A stretch of 55,986 nt of DNA, from contig JACDGS010000026.1 of assembly GCA_013821455.1 (NCBI GenBank), positions 1 to 55,986 on the forward strand, in the 5' to 3' direction. Position numbers and translations under genes: made by a program. Shown here in pieces: positions 46,870-55,619 of the stretch. This DNA comes from Chthoniobacterales bacterium. Lineage in GTDB: Bacteria; Verrucomicrobiota; Verrucomicrobiia; Chthoniobacterales; UBA10450. The stretch's first letter is position 1. Each line of letters begins with the position of its first letter. The notes under the pieces are model-generated. The model ran no database searches. It was given only the letters and a program-made list of their open reading frames with translations, and was not told the DNA's origin.

Positions 46870-47466
46870 ATGAAACGAATCGCGCCGCGCTGGAAGTGGT
46901 TGCTCCTCCTGCTTCTCGCCGCGATTGCGATCGGACTCGCCTTTTATTTCGACGGCGCGCTACGCACCTGGGTCGTGAATCATCCCAATCGCGCGGCGAA
47001 AAATTTCATGGGCAACGTCAGCCGCTTCGGCGACTGGCCGTATCACATTCTCGCCGGCCTACTCCTGATCGCACTGGCGTATTGGCGCGGGAGCAAACAA
47101 TGGGTGCGTCTTGGCCTAACGATGGTGCTCGCGTGTGCGCTTGCGGGTATCGCCGCGCGCGGAGTGAAAATCGCGACCGGCCGCGCACGGCCTTCGGTGA
47201 CGCGCGAAGCCGGCTGGCACGGCCTGGAGCTGCGCGCGAAATATAATTCTTTTCCGAGTGGTCACACCGCGGCGACGACCGGTTTCTTCGGCGTCCTCCT
47301 CTTCGCGCGTCGTCGCCTTGGACTTTGTCTTCTGCCCATCCCGCTCCTCATTGCGGCGTCGCGCATTTACGTCGCTGCGCATTATCTATCCGACGTCGTC
47401 TGCGCCGCGGTGCTGGGAATTTTCTGCGCCTGGCTCTGCGCGCGCCTCGCGCAAGTGAGTCGTTAG
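46870..47466 (+). CDS. PAP2 family lipid phosphatase
   Basis: 198 residues from ATG 46870. N-terminal signal anchor (WKWLLLLLLAAIAIGLAFYF) and about five transmembrane segments. The three PAP2 motifs are intact: KIATGRARPS, YNSFPSGHTAATTG and SRIYVAAHYLSDVV, with both catalytic histidines. It hydrolyses a lipid phosphate or diphosphate, perhaps undecaprenyl diphosphate or a lipid A phosphate. The stop TAG is supplied by a copy of the TCGTTAGGC motif. Confidence 0.92.
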   Translation: MKRIAPRWKWLLLLLLAAIAIGLAFYFDGALRTWVVNHPNRAAKNFMGNVSRFGDWPYHILAGLLLIALAYWRGSKQWVRLGLTMVLACALAGIAARGVKIATGRARPSVTREAGWHGLELRAKYNSFPSGHTAATTGFFGVLLFARRRLGLCLLPIPLLIAASRIYVAAHYLSDVVCAAVLGIFCAWLCARLAQVSR

Positions 47467-47476
47467 GCCCTAACGA
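47460..47476. repeat. Head-to-head pair of the CCTAACGA motif (17-bp palindrome)
   Basis: TCGTTAGGCCCTAACGA, two facing copies of the 8-base core sharing one central base. It covers the stop of the PAP2 gene and precedes the 3' end of the convergent tRNA-Ser. Inverted pairs of uptake sequences often serve as terminators in Neisseria and Haemophilus; here the loop is too short for a simple hairpin. Confidence 0.6.
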
Positions 47477-47495
47477 AAAACTACGAGACCGCTTT

Positions 47496-47583
47496 TGGCG
47501 GAGGGGGTGGGATTCGAACCCACGAGGGCTTGCGCCCTGCCAGTTTTCAAGACTGGAGCCATCAACCGCTCGACCACCCCTCC
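47496..47583 (-). tRNA. tRNA-Ser (anticodon UGA)
   Basis: 88 bases with an encoded CCA end (47496-47498 on the minus strand). Acceptor GGAGGGG pairs with CCCCTCC, discriminator G; anticodon arm CCAGT-CTTGAAA-ACTGG with anticodon TGA; long variable arm (CAGGGCGCAAGCCCTC) as expected for a class II tRNA; T arm GTGGGTTCGAATCCCAC. Confidence 0.95.
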
Positions 47584-47720
47584 GGTGGCGGATTGAGAGT
47601 GTAGTCTGGCATTGCCAGAGCGAGGAGCAAGGCGCGGCGCTGGACAGAGGGCGGTGTTCACATGAACGTATACCCGTGAACGGTGCGAAATCGGAGTTCG
47701 ATGAAACCTTGGAGCCGATC

Positions 47721-48785
47721 ATGGCGCCTCCGCCGCCCTTGCCGCTCCATGGTCGCGGGGCTTCGGCCAATCCTGCGAACCGCTTCGAAGCGCTCGCGTT
47801 TGAGCCCGACGCCGAAGATTTGCCTAACGATGAAGAACGTCCGCGCCTAACGACGAAGTTTTATCGCGATTTCAGCCGCACCATCATCGCCCATAACGAC
47901 AGTCCCGATGTTGGTTTTGAGTCGAGCCTGAACCCGTACCGCGGCTGCGAGCATGGCTGCATTTATTGTTACGCGCGCCCGACGCACGAGTTTCTCGGCT
48001 TCTCCGCCGGACTGGATTTCGAGAGCCGCATCATGGTGAAAGAGAACGCATCCGAACTCCTCGCAGCGGAACTGGCGAAACCCGGTTGGAAGCCGCAGGT
48101 GCTGGCGATGAGCGGGGTGACCGACCCCTACCAGCCGGTCGAGCGTCGCTTGAAAATAACCCGGGGCTGCCTCGAAGTGCTGGCGCGCTTTCGCAATCCG
48201 GTCGGCATCATCACGAAAAATCAATTAGTCACGCGCGACATCGATTTGTTAGGCGAGCTCGCTGCTTATCAGGCGGCGGCGGTGAATATTTCCGTGACTT
48301 CGCTCGATCCGAAAATGCAGCGCATTCTCGAACCGCGCACTTCGACGCCGCGGGCGCGGCTCGATGCGATTGCGCAGTTGCGCGCGGCGGGCATTCCGGT
48401 GGGCGTGATGGTCGCGCCGATTATTCCTGGCCTGACGGATCACGAGGCCCCCGCAATTCTGCAGGCGGCGGCGGAAGCCGGTGCGCAGTGGGCCGCTTAT
48501 ACAGTCGTTAGGCTGCCCCTCGCGGTGGCGCCGCTTTTCGCGCGCTGGCTGGAAGAGCATTTCCCCGAGCGCAAAGAAAAGGTCCTTGGGCGGATTCGCC
48601 ATCTGCGCGGTGGCGAACGGTTGAATGATCCGCGTTTCAAATCGCGCATGGTCGGCGAAGGAATTTTCGCGGAACAAATCGCGGCGCTTTTTGCAGCGGG
48701 CTGCAAGCGCGCTGGGATTGGTGGGAGGGCGAAGCTTTCGACGGCAGCGTTCCGCCGGCCTAACGAACAGTTGGCGCTGTTCTAG
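47721..48785 (+). CDS. Radical SAM protein, PA0069 type (SplB-like)
   Basis: 354 residues from ATG 47721 (MAPPPPLPLHGRGASANPAN). A longer frame runs upstream through the antisense tRNA-Ser and is not used. Cluster motif NPYRGCEHGCIYCYARPTHE supplies CxxxCxxC. Following blocks (DFESRIMVKENASELLAAEL, then MSGVTDPYQPVERRLKITRG) are those of the PA0069/spore photoproduct lyase-like group. Reaction unknown. Five CCTAACG cores lie within or immediately downstream of the gene (47823-48793). Confidence 0.9.
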   Translation: MAPPPPLPLHGRGASANPANRFEALAFEPDAEDLPNDEERPRLTTKFYRDFSRTIIAHNDSPDVGFESSLNPYRGCEHGCIYCYARPTHEFLGFSAGLDFESRIMVKENASELLAAELAKPGWKPQVLAMSGVTDPYQPVERRLKITRGCLEVLARFRNPVGIITKNQLVTRDIDLLGELAAYQAAAVNISVTSLDPKMQRILEPRTSTPRARLDAIAQLRAAGIPVGVMVAPIIPGLTDHEAPAILQAAAEAGAQWAAYTVVRLPLAVAPLFARWLEEHFPERKEKVLGRIRHLRGGERLNDPRFKSRMVGEGIFAEQIAALFAAGCKRAGIGGRAKLSTAAFRRPNEQLALF

Positions 48786-48829
48786 CGCGCGGCCTAACGA
48801 GTTTCCCGCCATGAGCCTCAAACAACTTT

Positions 48830-48857
48830 GTCATCCCTCGACTTCGCTCGGGAGGAC
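48830..48857. repeat. Degenerate REP-like remnant
   Basis: GTCATCCCTCGACTTCGCTC then GGGAGGA, joining a GTCATCC end directly to an ATCCCTCGACTTCGCTCGGGA-type arm, as if the middle were deleted. Confidence 0.5.
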
Positions 48858-48936
48858 TTGATCTCCGCGGACGTGGTGATTTTGAATTCGTTAGGCCGCG
48901 GTCGAATAAAGCGCGCCCTGTGATAGTCTCTTCTTC

Positions 48937-49782
48937 ATGCGCGCGATCACTTGGGAGGTTGATGGAAACAGCATCGACCTAACGAGTCGCGGCATGATCA
49001 TGGGCGTACTCAATGTCACGCCCGATTCCTTCTCCGATGGCGGGGAATTCTTCGCCACTGAAGCCGCGGTGGAGCACGGTCTCAAGATGGTCCGCCAGGG
49101 CGCCGATATCATCGACATCGGCGGCGAATCGACCCGGCCCGGCGCAGAACCGGTTTCGCCTAACGAGGAACTCGATCGTGTTTTGCCGGTTGTGCAAGCG
49201 CTGACAAAATCCACGAAAGCGCGAATCTCGATCGATACCTCGAAGGCAGCGGTCGCACGCGCAGCAGTTGCGGCCGGCGCGGTCATCATCAACGACGTCA
49301 CCGGCGGGCGAGGGGATTCCGGAATGTTCGCGCTCGCCGCGGAAACGCGCGCTGCGCTCATCATCATGCACATGCAGGGAACGCCGCAGACGATGCAGCT
49401 CAATCCGGTTTATCGAGATGTCGTCAGCGAGGTGGCGGATTTTTTTCGACAGCAATTCGAGCTGGCCGTACGCTCGGGCATCGACCCGCAGCGCCTTGCC
49501 TTTGATCCTGGAATCGGTTTCGGCAAAACAGTCGCGCACAATCTCGCGTTGCTGGCTAATCTCGAACGGCTGCGCGTTGACGATCGTCCAATAGTCGTGG
49601 GTGTTTCGCGCAAATCTTTCCTCGGCAAAATCTCGAACGAATCGTTAGGCAAAACGAGTGCCACCGTGGCCATGACCTCGCTCCTGCGCGAGCGCGGCGC
49701 GCAGATTCTGCGGGTGCACGACGTGGCCGAAAATGCCGACGCTCTTCGCACTACTGAAGCTCTTCTTGCCGCCACCCGATGA
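48937..49782 (+). CDS. folP: Dihydropteroate synthase
   Basis: 281 residues, full length. Pterin and pABA site motifs: MGVLNVTPDSFSDGGEFF, IIDIGGESTRPGAEPV, ISIDTSKAAVA, AFDPGIGFGKTVAHNL and VVGVSRKSFLG. It condenses 4-aminobenzoate with the pterin diphosphate. It overlaps cdaA by four bases (ATGA), the folP-cdaA order seen in several phyla. Confidence 0.96.
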   Translation: MRAITWEVDGNSIDLTSRGMIMGVLNVTPDSFSDGGEFFATEAAVEHGLKMVRQGADIIDIGGESTRPGAEPVSPNEELDRVLPVVQALTKSTKARISIDTSKAAVARAAVAAGAVIINDVTGGRGDSGMFALAAETRAALIIMHMQGTPQTMQLNPVYRDVVSEVADFFRQQFELAVRSGIDPQRLAFDPGIGFGKTVAHNLALLANLERLRVDDRPIVVGVSRKSFLGKISNESLGKTSATVAMTSLLRERGAQILRVHDVAENADALRTTEALLAATR

Positions 49783-50657
49783 CCTTCCATCAAATCACGC
49801 AGATTTTTTTCGAGCGCTGGCGCAGCGCGTTCGAGATTCTTCTCCTCAGCGTCGTCGTCTATTACGGCTATCTCTATTTTCGCGGAACTCGCGGCGCCAA
49901 AGTGCTGACCGGTCTGGCGATTGTTTTTCTCACCCTCACCCTCGTCACGCAGTTGCTGAACCTCGTCGTGATCAGCTTCATCATCCGAAGCTTTTCCGTC
50001 TTCATCGCCGTCGCGCTGGTGGTGATTTTTCAACCGGAATTGCGCCGCGGTCTGGCCGAGCTGGGGGGACATCCGATTTTTTCCCTAACGAGTGAAAAAC
50101 GCGAGACGGTCCATGATCTGGCGGAGGTCGTAGCTCAGCTCGCGAACAAACAATTCGGCGCTCTCATCGCGATCGAGCGCGATACTTCGATCAAGGTTTA
50201 TGAGGAAACGGGCGTGATCGTGGACGCGGCTTTTTCGACGGAGTTGTTGCTTACTCTTTTTCATCCGAAGTCCGCCCTGCACGATGGCGGCGTGATCGTG
50301 CGCGACGGCCGGATCGCGGCGGCGGCTTGTATTTTCCCCGTGAGCCAGCGCGAGACGCTCGACCGCAGTCTCGGTTTGCGGCATCGCGCGGCGCTCGGGA
50401 TCACGGAAGAATCGGACGCGGTCGCGGTCGTAGTCTCGGAAGAGACCGGTGGGATTTCGCTCTGTTATCGCCGGCGACTCGAACGTAATTTTACTCCGGA
50501 ATCATTCCGGCAGCGGCTCGGCGAAGTGCTCCTCCATCGCAATTATGAAGAAGATGATCCTGAACAACTGGCGCGCGAAGGTGATCTCCCTCCTGCTCGC
50601 GACCGCGCTCTGGTATCTCATCAAAAAGAACATAGCAACGACTCCCTCGCCGTCTGA
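49779..50657 (+). CDS. cdaA: Diadenylate cyclase CdaA
   Basis: 292 residues. Three N-terminal transmembrane helices (AFEILLLSVVVYYGYLY, VLTGLAIVFLTLTLVTQLLN, VVISFIIRSFSVFIAVALVV) and a DAC domain beginning at QPELRRGLAELGG. The catalytic motif is ALHDGGVIVRDGRIAAAACI (DGG here, DGA in many homologues) and the second is LGLRHRAALGITEESDAVAV (RHR). It makes c-di-AMP from two ATP at the membrane. The 3' end overlaps a small second gene. Confidence 0.95.
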   Translation: MTFHQITQIFFERWRSAFEILLLSVVVYYGYLYFRGTRGAKVLTGLAIVFLTLTLVTQLLNLVVISFIIRSFSVFIAVALVVIFQPELRRGLAELGGHPIFSLTSEKRETVHDLAEVVAQLANKQFGALIAIERDTSIKVYEETGVIVDAAFSTELLLTLFHPKSALHDGGVIVRDGRIAAAACIFPVSQRETLDRSLGLRHRAALGITEESDAVAVVVSEETGGISLCYRRRLERNFTPESFRQRLGEVLLHRNYEEDDPEQLAREGDLPPARDRALVSHQKEHSNDSLAV

Positions 50658-50694
50658 TCTCAACCAGGCTCCGGTGGCAGAGGAGGTTCGTTAG
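50545..50694 (+). CDS. Mini YbbR/CdaR-like membrane peptide overlapping cdaA
   Basis: 49 residues: MKKMILNNWRAKVISLLLAT followed by ALWYLIKKNIATTPSPSDLN and a short tail. This is exactly the N-terminal membrane helix of YbbR/CdaR proteins (N-x-x-x-K-x-x-S-L-x-x-A-x-x-L-W), but without any YbbR domains. It starts inside cdaA in another frame and overlaps it by 113 bases; YbbR/CdaR normally follows cdaA and modulates it. The stop TAG comes from a TCGTTAGGC motif. Intact small partner or a truncation; cannot be told here. Confidence 0.65.
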   Translation: MKKMILNNWRAKVISLLLATALWYLIKKNIATTPSPSDLNQAPVAEEVR

Positions 50695-50738
50695 GCGGGG
50701 CAAATCGCTTTTCGTTAGGCGAAAGAATCGCGCGCGTC

Positions 50739-52778
50739 ATGGTCCGGTTGCTCAAGCTGCTTCTCTGGCTCGGCATCGGTGCGCTCGGCGCGGCGGCCGT
50801 GGCGTTGGTCGCGCTGGCGCGGAGCGAGCCGGTGAATGCGCTTTGGATTGTCACGGCCGGTCTTTGTGCGACCGCGATCAGCTATCGCTTCTACAGCAGA
50901 TGGCTCGCGACCAAAGTGCTCGCGCTCGATGACAATCGGGCCACGCCCGCGCTCGTGGTCGATGATGGAAAAGACTTCGTCCCGACGAATCGCTGGATGG
51001 CGTTTGGTCATCACTTCGCGGCTATCGCGGGACCGGGTCCGCTCGTCGGGCCGGTCCTCGCCGCGCAGTTTGGTTACCTGCCGGGGACGCTTTGGATTCT
51101 GATCGGGGCAACGTTAGGCGGCGGGGTGCACGACATGATCGTGCTTTTCGCCTCCGTGAGGCGGCGCGGGAAAACGTTAGGCCAAATGGTGAAGGAAGAG
51201 ATTGGCAGCGCGGTCGGTGCGCTCGCGATGGTGAGTGTGCTCTCGATTATGATCATCCTGCTCGCGGTCCTTGGCCTCGTCGTCGTGCAGGCGTTGGCCA
51301 AAAGTCCGTGGGGCGTTTTCACCATGGCGACGACGATTCCCGTCGCGGTCATCATGGGGATCGGCCTGCGCTCGGGCCGGGTCGGGGTCGGATGGATGAC
51401 AGTCTTTGGTTTGTTAGGCCTGATCTTCGCAGTTTGGGGTGGACAATTTTTGCACGGATTCCCGGCGCTCGAAAGCTGGTTTCAACACGATCAGAAATGG
51501 CTCGCCTGGGCGGTCATCATTTACGGATTTGCGGCTTCCGCCTTGCCGGTGTGGCTACTGCTGACGCCCCGCGATTACCTGAGCACGTTCCTCAAACTCG
51601 GCGCGGTCGCGGCGCTCGCGGTCGCCGTGCTCATCATTCACCCGACGTTACAAATGCCCGCCCTCTCGCGCTTCATCGACGGCACCGGCCTCGTTTTCGC
51701 CGGTCCGGTTTTTCCTTTCGTCTGCATCACGATCGCCTGCGGCGCGGTCTCTGGTTTTCATTCGCTGATTGCTTCCGGCACGACGCCGAAAATGATCGAG
51801 CGTGAAGCGCGGATTCGTTCCATCGGCTACGGCGCGATGGTCACCGAAATGATGGTCGCGCTGATGGCGTTGATCGCGGCCAGCGTTCTGCAGCCGGGCG
51901 AGTATTTCGCCATCAACGCGAAAGGCACACCGAGCGAAGTGGTGGCCAAAGTTTCCGCCGCCGGATTTCCGGTGAGCGAGGTCGAGATGCAGCAGTTGGC
52001 GACGAACCTGGGCGAGAGCACGATGTTCAACCGCGCTGGGGGCGCGCCGACCTTCGCCGTCGGGATGGCGCGGATGTTTTCGCGCGTGACGGCAAACCCG
52101 ACCGCGCTCGCGCTTTGGTATCACTTCGCCATCATGTTCGAGGCACTTTTTATTCTGACCACGCTCGATGCCGGGACCCGGGTCGGGCGATTTTTGCTCC
52201 AGGATTTGTTAGGCCAGCTCTGGCGGCCACTCGGCAACACACGCTCCTGGGGCGCGAATCTTCTCGCGAGCGTGCTGCTCGTCGGCGCCTGGGGTTGGTT
52301 TCTCTACCAGGGCGTGCTTGACCCGTTAGGCGGGATCAACAGCCTCTGGCCGCTTTTCGGGCTCGCGAATCAACTCCTCTCGGTCATCGCGCTCTGTCTC
52401 GGTACGACGATCCTGATCAAGATGGGCAAAACGCGTTACGCCTGGACGACAGTCGTTCCTCTCATTTTCATGATCGTCGTCACGTTCTCGGCCGGTTACC
52501 TGAAAATCTTTTCGCCCGATCCGAAACTCGGTTTCCTGAGCGGAGCGCGGATGTTGGAAGCGAACGTGGCGGCGCAAGTCACGAATGTGGACTTCGCGCG
52601 GCAGGCAGTCATTTATCGGCTCAATGCGCTCGTTGCTTTGGCGTTTTTGGTTTTGGTCTTTCTGATCGTGGCCGGTTGCGCGCGGGAATGGTGGCGACTG
52701 CTGCGGGGGACGAAACCGGTCGTGCTGCACGAGAGCGAGTTCGTGCCGCTGGCGCATGTCGCCGCGGCAACTCGTTAG
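50739..52778 (+). CDS. cstA: Carbon starvation protein A (peptide/pyruvate transporter family)
   Basis: 679 residues with about 15 transmembrane helices. CstA blocks: DFVPTNRWMAFGHHFAAIAG followed by PGPLVGPVLAAQFGYLPGTL, LGGGVHDMIVLFASVRRRGK, GAVSGFHSLIASGTTPKMIE, and LDAGTRVGRFLLQDLLG. Members take up peptides or pyruvate. Same strand as cdaA but 44 bases past the mini gene; co-transcription is possible. The stop TAG lies within a TCGTTAGGC motif and a second copy follows 13 bases on. Confidence 0.95.
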   Translation: MVRLLKLLLWLGIGALGAAAVALVALARSEPVNALWIVTAGLCATAISYRFYSRWLATKVLALDDNRATPALVVDDGKDFVPTNRWMAFGHHFAAIAGPGPLVGPVLAAQFGYLPGTLWILIGATLGGGVHDMIVLFASVRRRGKTLGQMVKEEIGSAVGALAMVSVLSIMIILLAVLGLVVVQALAKSPWGVFTMATTIPVAVIMGIGLRSGRVGVGWMTVFGLLGLIFAVWGGQFLHGFPALESWFQHDQKWLAWAVIIYGFAASALPVWLLLTPRDYLSTFLKLGAVAALAVAVLIIHPTLQMPALSRFIDGTGLVFAGPVFPFVCITIACGAVSGFHSLIASGTTPKMIEREARIRSIGYGAMVTEMMVALMALIAASVLQPGEYFAINAKGTPSEVVAKVSAAGFPVSEVEMQQLATNLGESTMFNRAGGAPTFAVGMARMFSRVTANPTALALWYHFAIMFEALFILTTLDAGTRVGRFLLQDLLGQLWRPLGNTRSWGANLLASVLLVGAWGWFLYQGVLDPLGGINSLWPLFGLANQLLSVIALCLGTTILIKMGKTRYAWTTVVPLIFMIVVTFSAGYLKIFSPDPKLGFLSGARMLEANVAAQVTNVDFARQAVIYRLNALVALAFLVLVFLIVAGCAREWWRLLRGTKPVVLHESEFVPLAHVAAATR

Positions 52779-52811
52779 GCGAATTCGTTAGGCGGTTTCC
52801 GGCGAGGGCCG

Positions 52812-53219
52812 TTAGTGACGGTGCAAAGGCACGACCACTTCCCCGCCTTGATAGCCGAGCACGACCTCACCATCGCGAATCGTCTCCACCTTCACCTGAT
52901 AGACCTGCGCTCCCATCTGCAATCCGAACTGCTGGCCTTCGCCGACGATTTTCCCGTTGAGAATCGCGAAGTGCGGACCGCTGCCGATGGTCACAGAAGT
53001 CAGGTTAAAGGACGCAGGCGAAATAAGCGGTGCCGCCTGGTTCGCGTCGGCATTTTTTGGATTCGGTTTCACATACCCGATGGGCCAAAACGGGTTGTGC
53101 GTCTGCTTGGGATCGAAGGCCGATTTCTCCCTCGCCCCGATGGCCGCCGGCGGCGCCTCCGCCGCGCGCGCGAGAGGGACGAGACTCGTTAGGCAAAGGA
53201 TTAGGAAAATCGCTTTCAT
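52812..53219 (-). CDS. PilP-like periplasmic pilus-assembly protein
   Basis: 135 residues from ATG 53219. Signal peptide MKAIFLILCLTSLVPLARA, a proline-rich linker with RNPFWP-like NPFWPIGYVKPNP, then a small beta domain (FNLTSVTIGSGPHFAILNGK, VGEGQQFGLQMGAQVYQVKV) of the PilP/GspC homology-region kind. Last gene of a pilM-N-O-P-like set; it would link the inner-membrane complex to the secretin. The secretin gene is not in view. Confidence 0.75.
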   Translation of the reverse strand: MKAIFLILCLTSLVPLARAAEAPPAAIGAREKSAFDPKQTHNPFWPIGYVKPNPKNADANQAAPLISPASFNLTSVTIGSGPHFAILNGKIVGEGQQFGLQMGAQVYQVKVETIRDGEVVLGYQGGEVVVPLHRH

Positions 53220-53785
53220 TGGGCAAGCAAGGCAATCTGCACGTTGAGTTTGACCTCTTGAAATTGCTGCTCCTCCGGCAAGGTGCGGATCGCAATTCTT
53301 TGCACGGCCAGCAGAGGTTCCTGGTTTTCCAGTTTTGCGATCGCGTTGCCCAGCGTGTCGTATCCGCTTAACGGCAACTCGATCGCCCAGGTGTCGCGAA
53401 TCCAATCGGAGAGCTCAGGCTGCTTGTAGCCTCCGCTCGAATCCAGCTTCACGTTCGCTTTTTCAATCCCTTGTGCGGCGAAAAAGTTGCGCATCTTCGG
53501 CGGAAACCAGGCGATGGGAGCGCCGGGCATAGTCATCGCCTTCAACGCCGCGTAATGACTCGTGGCCGCTTTCGCCTGGAGCTCGAGGTTGGCGGTTTTC
53601 TTGAGCTCGCTCTTGGAGGACGCCGTCTTGGCCTGCGTATCGGCGATCGTCTGCGCCATCAAGACGCGACTGCGATCCAGTGGACCGAGGAAGAAGGTAA
53701 AATAGCAATAAATCAGCGCGATGAATCCGATTATGCTCAGGACGATCTTCTGGATCTGATCCTTGTTCATTTTCTTTATCTTCAC
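53216..53785 (-). CDS. PilO-like inner-membrane pilus-assembly protein
   Basis: 189 residues. Short cytoplasmic start, one transmembrane helix (IVLSIIGFIALIYCYFTFFL), a coiled coil (40-75) and a ferredoxin-like periplasmic domain (IELPLSGYDTLGNAIAKLEN, then PLLAVQRIAIR). This is the PilO plan. It overlaps the PilP-like gene and the PilN-like gene by four bases each, indicating tight coupling. Confidence 0.82.
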   Translation of the reverse strand: MKIKKMNKDQIQKIVLSIIGFIALIYCYFTFFLGPLDRSRVLMAQTIADTQAKTASSKSELKKTANLELQAKAATSHYAALKAMTMPGAPIAWFPPKMRNFFAAQGIEKANVKLDSSGGYKQPELSDWIRDTWAIELPLSGYDTLGNAIAKLENQEPLLAVQRIAIRTLPEEQQFQEVKLNVQIALLAQ

Positions 53786-54438
53786 TTCGCGGCCTCCTTC
53801 GTTTCGGGCGTCACCGGCGCGGCGTTTGGCTCGGGCGGTTTTGGATTAAAGGAAACATTGAGGATGAAACGCGCCTCTGGCGTCGGCACGCCGGCGAGGT
53901 TCACGGATGTATCCATCTCTTCCAGACTGCGAAATTCCACTTTCACTTCGCTGTAATTCTTCATCAGTTGTTGGCCGAAGAGACGGCGGAATTCCTCCGC
54001 GGCGGCGCGCGGTTCCCGGGCTGCGCCGACGCCCTCGAGAGTCAAATGGATGGAGCTGTTGTTCTCCATGACGTTCCCGTCGAAGGCGAGCAATTGAATG
54101 TTAGGCCCGACGCAGCCGGCGAGTTTCGAGAGAAACGGCGCCCAGTAAAAGCGGGCCTCGATGATCCCGTCGAGGACCTTGCTGCTGTCGATGATTTTGC
54201 GCAGTTCGTCCGCGCGTTTTTGCGCTGCGGTCACTTTCGGCTCGACCTTTTGCCACTCGGCTTGGGCTTCGTTTAGCTCTCGTTTGATTTCAAGCGTGCG
54301 ATAGGCATTCCAGCCGTAGTAGAGAAAAAGGAGGGCGCCAAAAGCGCCCAGCGCCATCAACCCGAGCTTGAGCGGATCGCGCTGGCGCTGCCGATGCGCG
54401 GCAATTTCTTCGTGCAGAAGGTTGAGTTGCAGGGCCAT
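53782..54438 (-). CDS. PilN-like inner-membrane pilus-assembly protein
   Basis: 218 residues. Cytoplasmic start MALQLNLLHEEIAAHRQRQR containing the PilM-binding 'xNLL/xNLLP' segment (LNLLHEE), a transmembrane helix (LGLMALGAFGALLFLYYGWN), a coiled coil and a periplasmic domain, followed by a proline-rich tail (NPKPPEPNAAPVTPET). PilN normally docks on PilM by this segment. Two bases after pilM, sharing the motif copy that ends pilM. Confidence 0.85.
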   Translation of the reverse strand: MALQLNLLHEEIAAHRQRQRDPLKLGLMALGAFGALLFLYYGWNAYRTLEIKRELNEAQAEWQKVEPKVTAAQKRADELRKIIDSSKVLDGIIEARFYWAPFLSKLAGCVGPNIQLLAFDGNVMENNSSIHLTLEGVGAAREPRAAAEEFRRLFGQQLMKNYSEVKVEFRSLEEMDTSVNLAGVPTPEARFILNVSFNPKPPEPNAAPVTPETKEAAK

Positions 54439-54440
54439 CG

Positions 54441-55505
54441 TTAGGCAGCTTTTAGGAATGAAATCGCGGCGCCGCAGGCGACGTTGAGAGAGACGAACTC
54501 CTGCGCGAGCGACTGGCGTTTCGCAGGCGGGAGCGCGACTTCGCAGCTTTCAAGTGGATCCCAAATCTCACAGGGCAAACTGAGTTCGTCGCTCAGGACT
54601 TGCAGGATCATCTCATTCCGCGCGAGGCCGCCGGAAACGAAAATGCGATGAATGCTTTCTTCCTGCTGGCCTTCGAAAAATCCAATGGAATTGCGGACCT
54701 CAGTAGCGAGGCGGAAGAGCGAGCTGCGACAGATATCGGACATGCCGGCGTCTCCCTGTTCGATCAGCAGACGAGCGGCCGTGGGATCGACCCCGCCATG
54801 AGCAACCAGGTCCTCGCTGAAAATTTTTCCGCCGTAATCGATGCTGCGCACGAGCGCGAGTTCGTTTTTGTTTCCGATGAGGACGGTGCTTTGCTCGTGG
54901 CCCATGTCGAGCAGGAGAAAAGCTTCGCGCGTAAACACATCCGGGTAGGCAAACTCGAAGGCATTGTAAGAACAGATCGGTGCGAGCTGAAGGACGTTGC
55001 AGGCGCGTTTGGCTTTCGCCATCGCTTCAGAAATTTGTTTCACCGCGGGCCGAAGCATCCCTCCGACGACATAACGCGTTTTGCCCGAGCGCGGCGCACT
55101 TTCCGCGGCCTCGCCGTCGGGAGTGACGGGCGTGAGGGTGACCGCGGAAACGGCCGCGCAATCGAGCACGAAATCCTTGCATTCCTGGTTGAGCACAGCG
55201 AGGCCGTTGAGCTTCAACGCGCTGCGCAAAAGTTGCACCGGCGTAGTCGGCTGCTCGATGATGCGCAGGAGTGAATCGGGATCGGAGGCCGCGATCGCAC
55301 AGGCTTTCGCGCTTCCGCCCATTTCCTTCAGGAGCAATTTTAGCTGGGCCGCGAGCGCTTCGGGAGTGTTGAGGTCCTCGGGCACAACACGCGAGGCGTA
55401 GTTGGTGAGGACGAAACGCTCGTCGCCCTTGCGCTGGAGCAGGACGCTTTTAAAGACATGCTTTCCAAGGTCGATGCCAATGACGGAGTTCGCGGGTTTG
55501 GCCAT
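54441..55505 (-). CDS. PilM-like actin-fold pilus-assembly ATPase
   Basis: 354 residues. Actin-like nucleotide loops: VIGIDLGKHVFKSVLLQRKG at the start, LLDMGHEQSTVLIGNKNELA in the middle and FVSGGLARNEMILQVLSDEL near the end. This is the PilM/FtsA-like arrangement. PilM sits on the cytoplasmic side of the type IV pilus (or type II secretion) inner-membrane platform and binds PilN. First gene of the four-gene set; its TAA stop lies within a GCCTAACGA motif shared with the gap before pilN. Confidence 0.88.
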   Translation of the reverse strand: MAKPANSVIGIDLGKHVFKSVLLQRKGDERFVLTNYASRVVPEDLNTPEALAAQLKLLLKEMGGSAKACAIAASDPDSLLRIIEQPTTPVQLLRSALKLNGLAVLNQECKDFVLDCAAVSAVTLTPVTPDGEAAESAPRSGKTRYVVGGMLRPAVKQISEAMAKAKRACNVLQLAPICSYNAFEFAYPDVFTREAFLLLDMGHEQSTVLIGNKNELALVRSIDYGGKIFSEDLVAHGGVDPTAARLLIEQGDAGMSDICRSSLFRLATEVRNSIGFFEGQQEESIHRIFVSGGLARNEMILQVLSDELSLPCEIWDPLESCEVALPPAKRQSLAQEFVSLNVACGAAISFLKAA

Positions 55506-55619
55506 GGTGTTAGCCCTCCTAAAGCGAAAACCGTGCCGATCGGCGCAGCCATTCCGAAAAATTTTGGCGGGGCGATTTCCGCCGCCTAACGAACCGCCGC
55601 TGGTGCGACTTGCGGCGAC

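Noticed and set aside
47325-47720. Upstream extension of the radical SAM frame
   Set aside because: It runs through the PAP2 gene and antisense tRNA-Ser; homology starts after the ATG at 47721.
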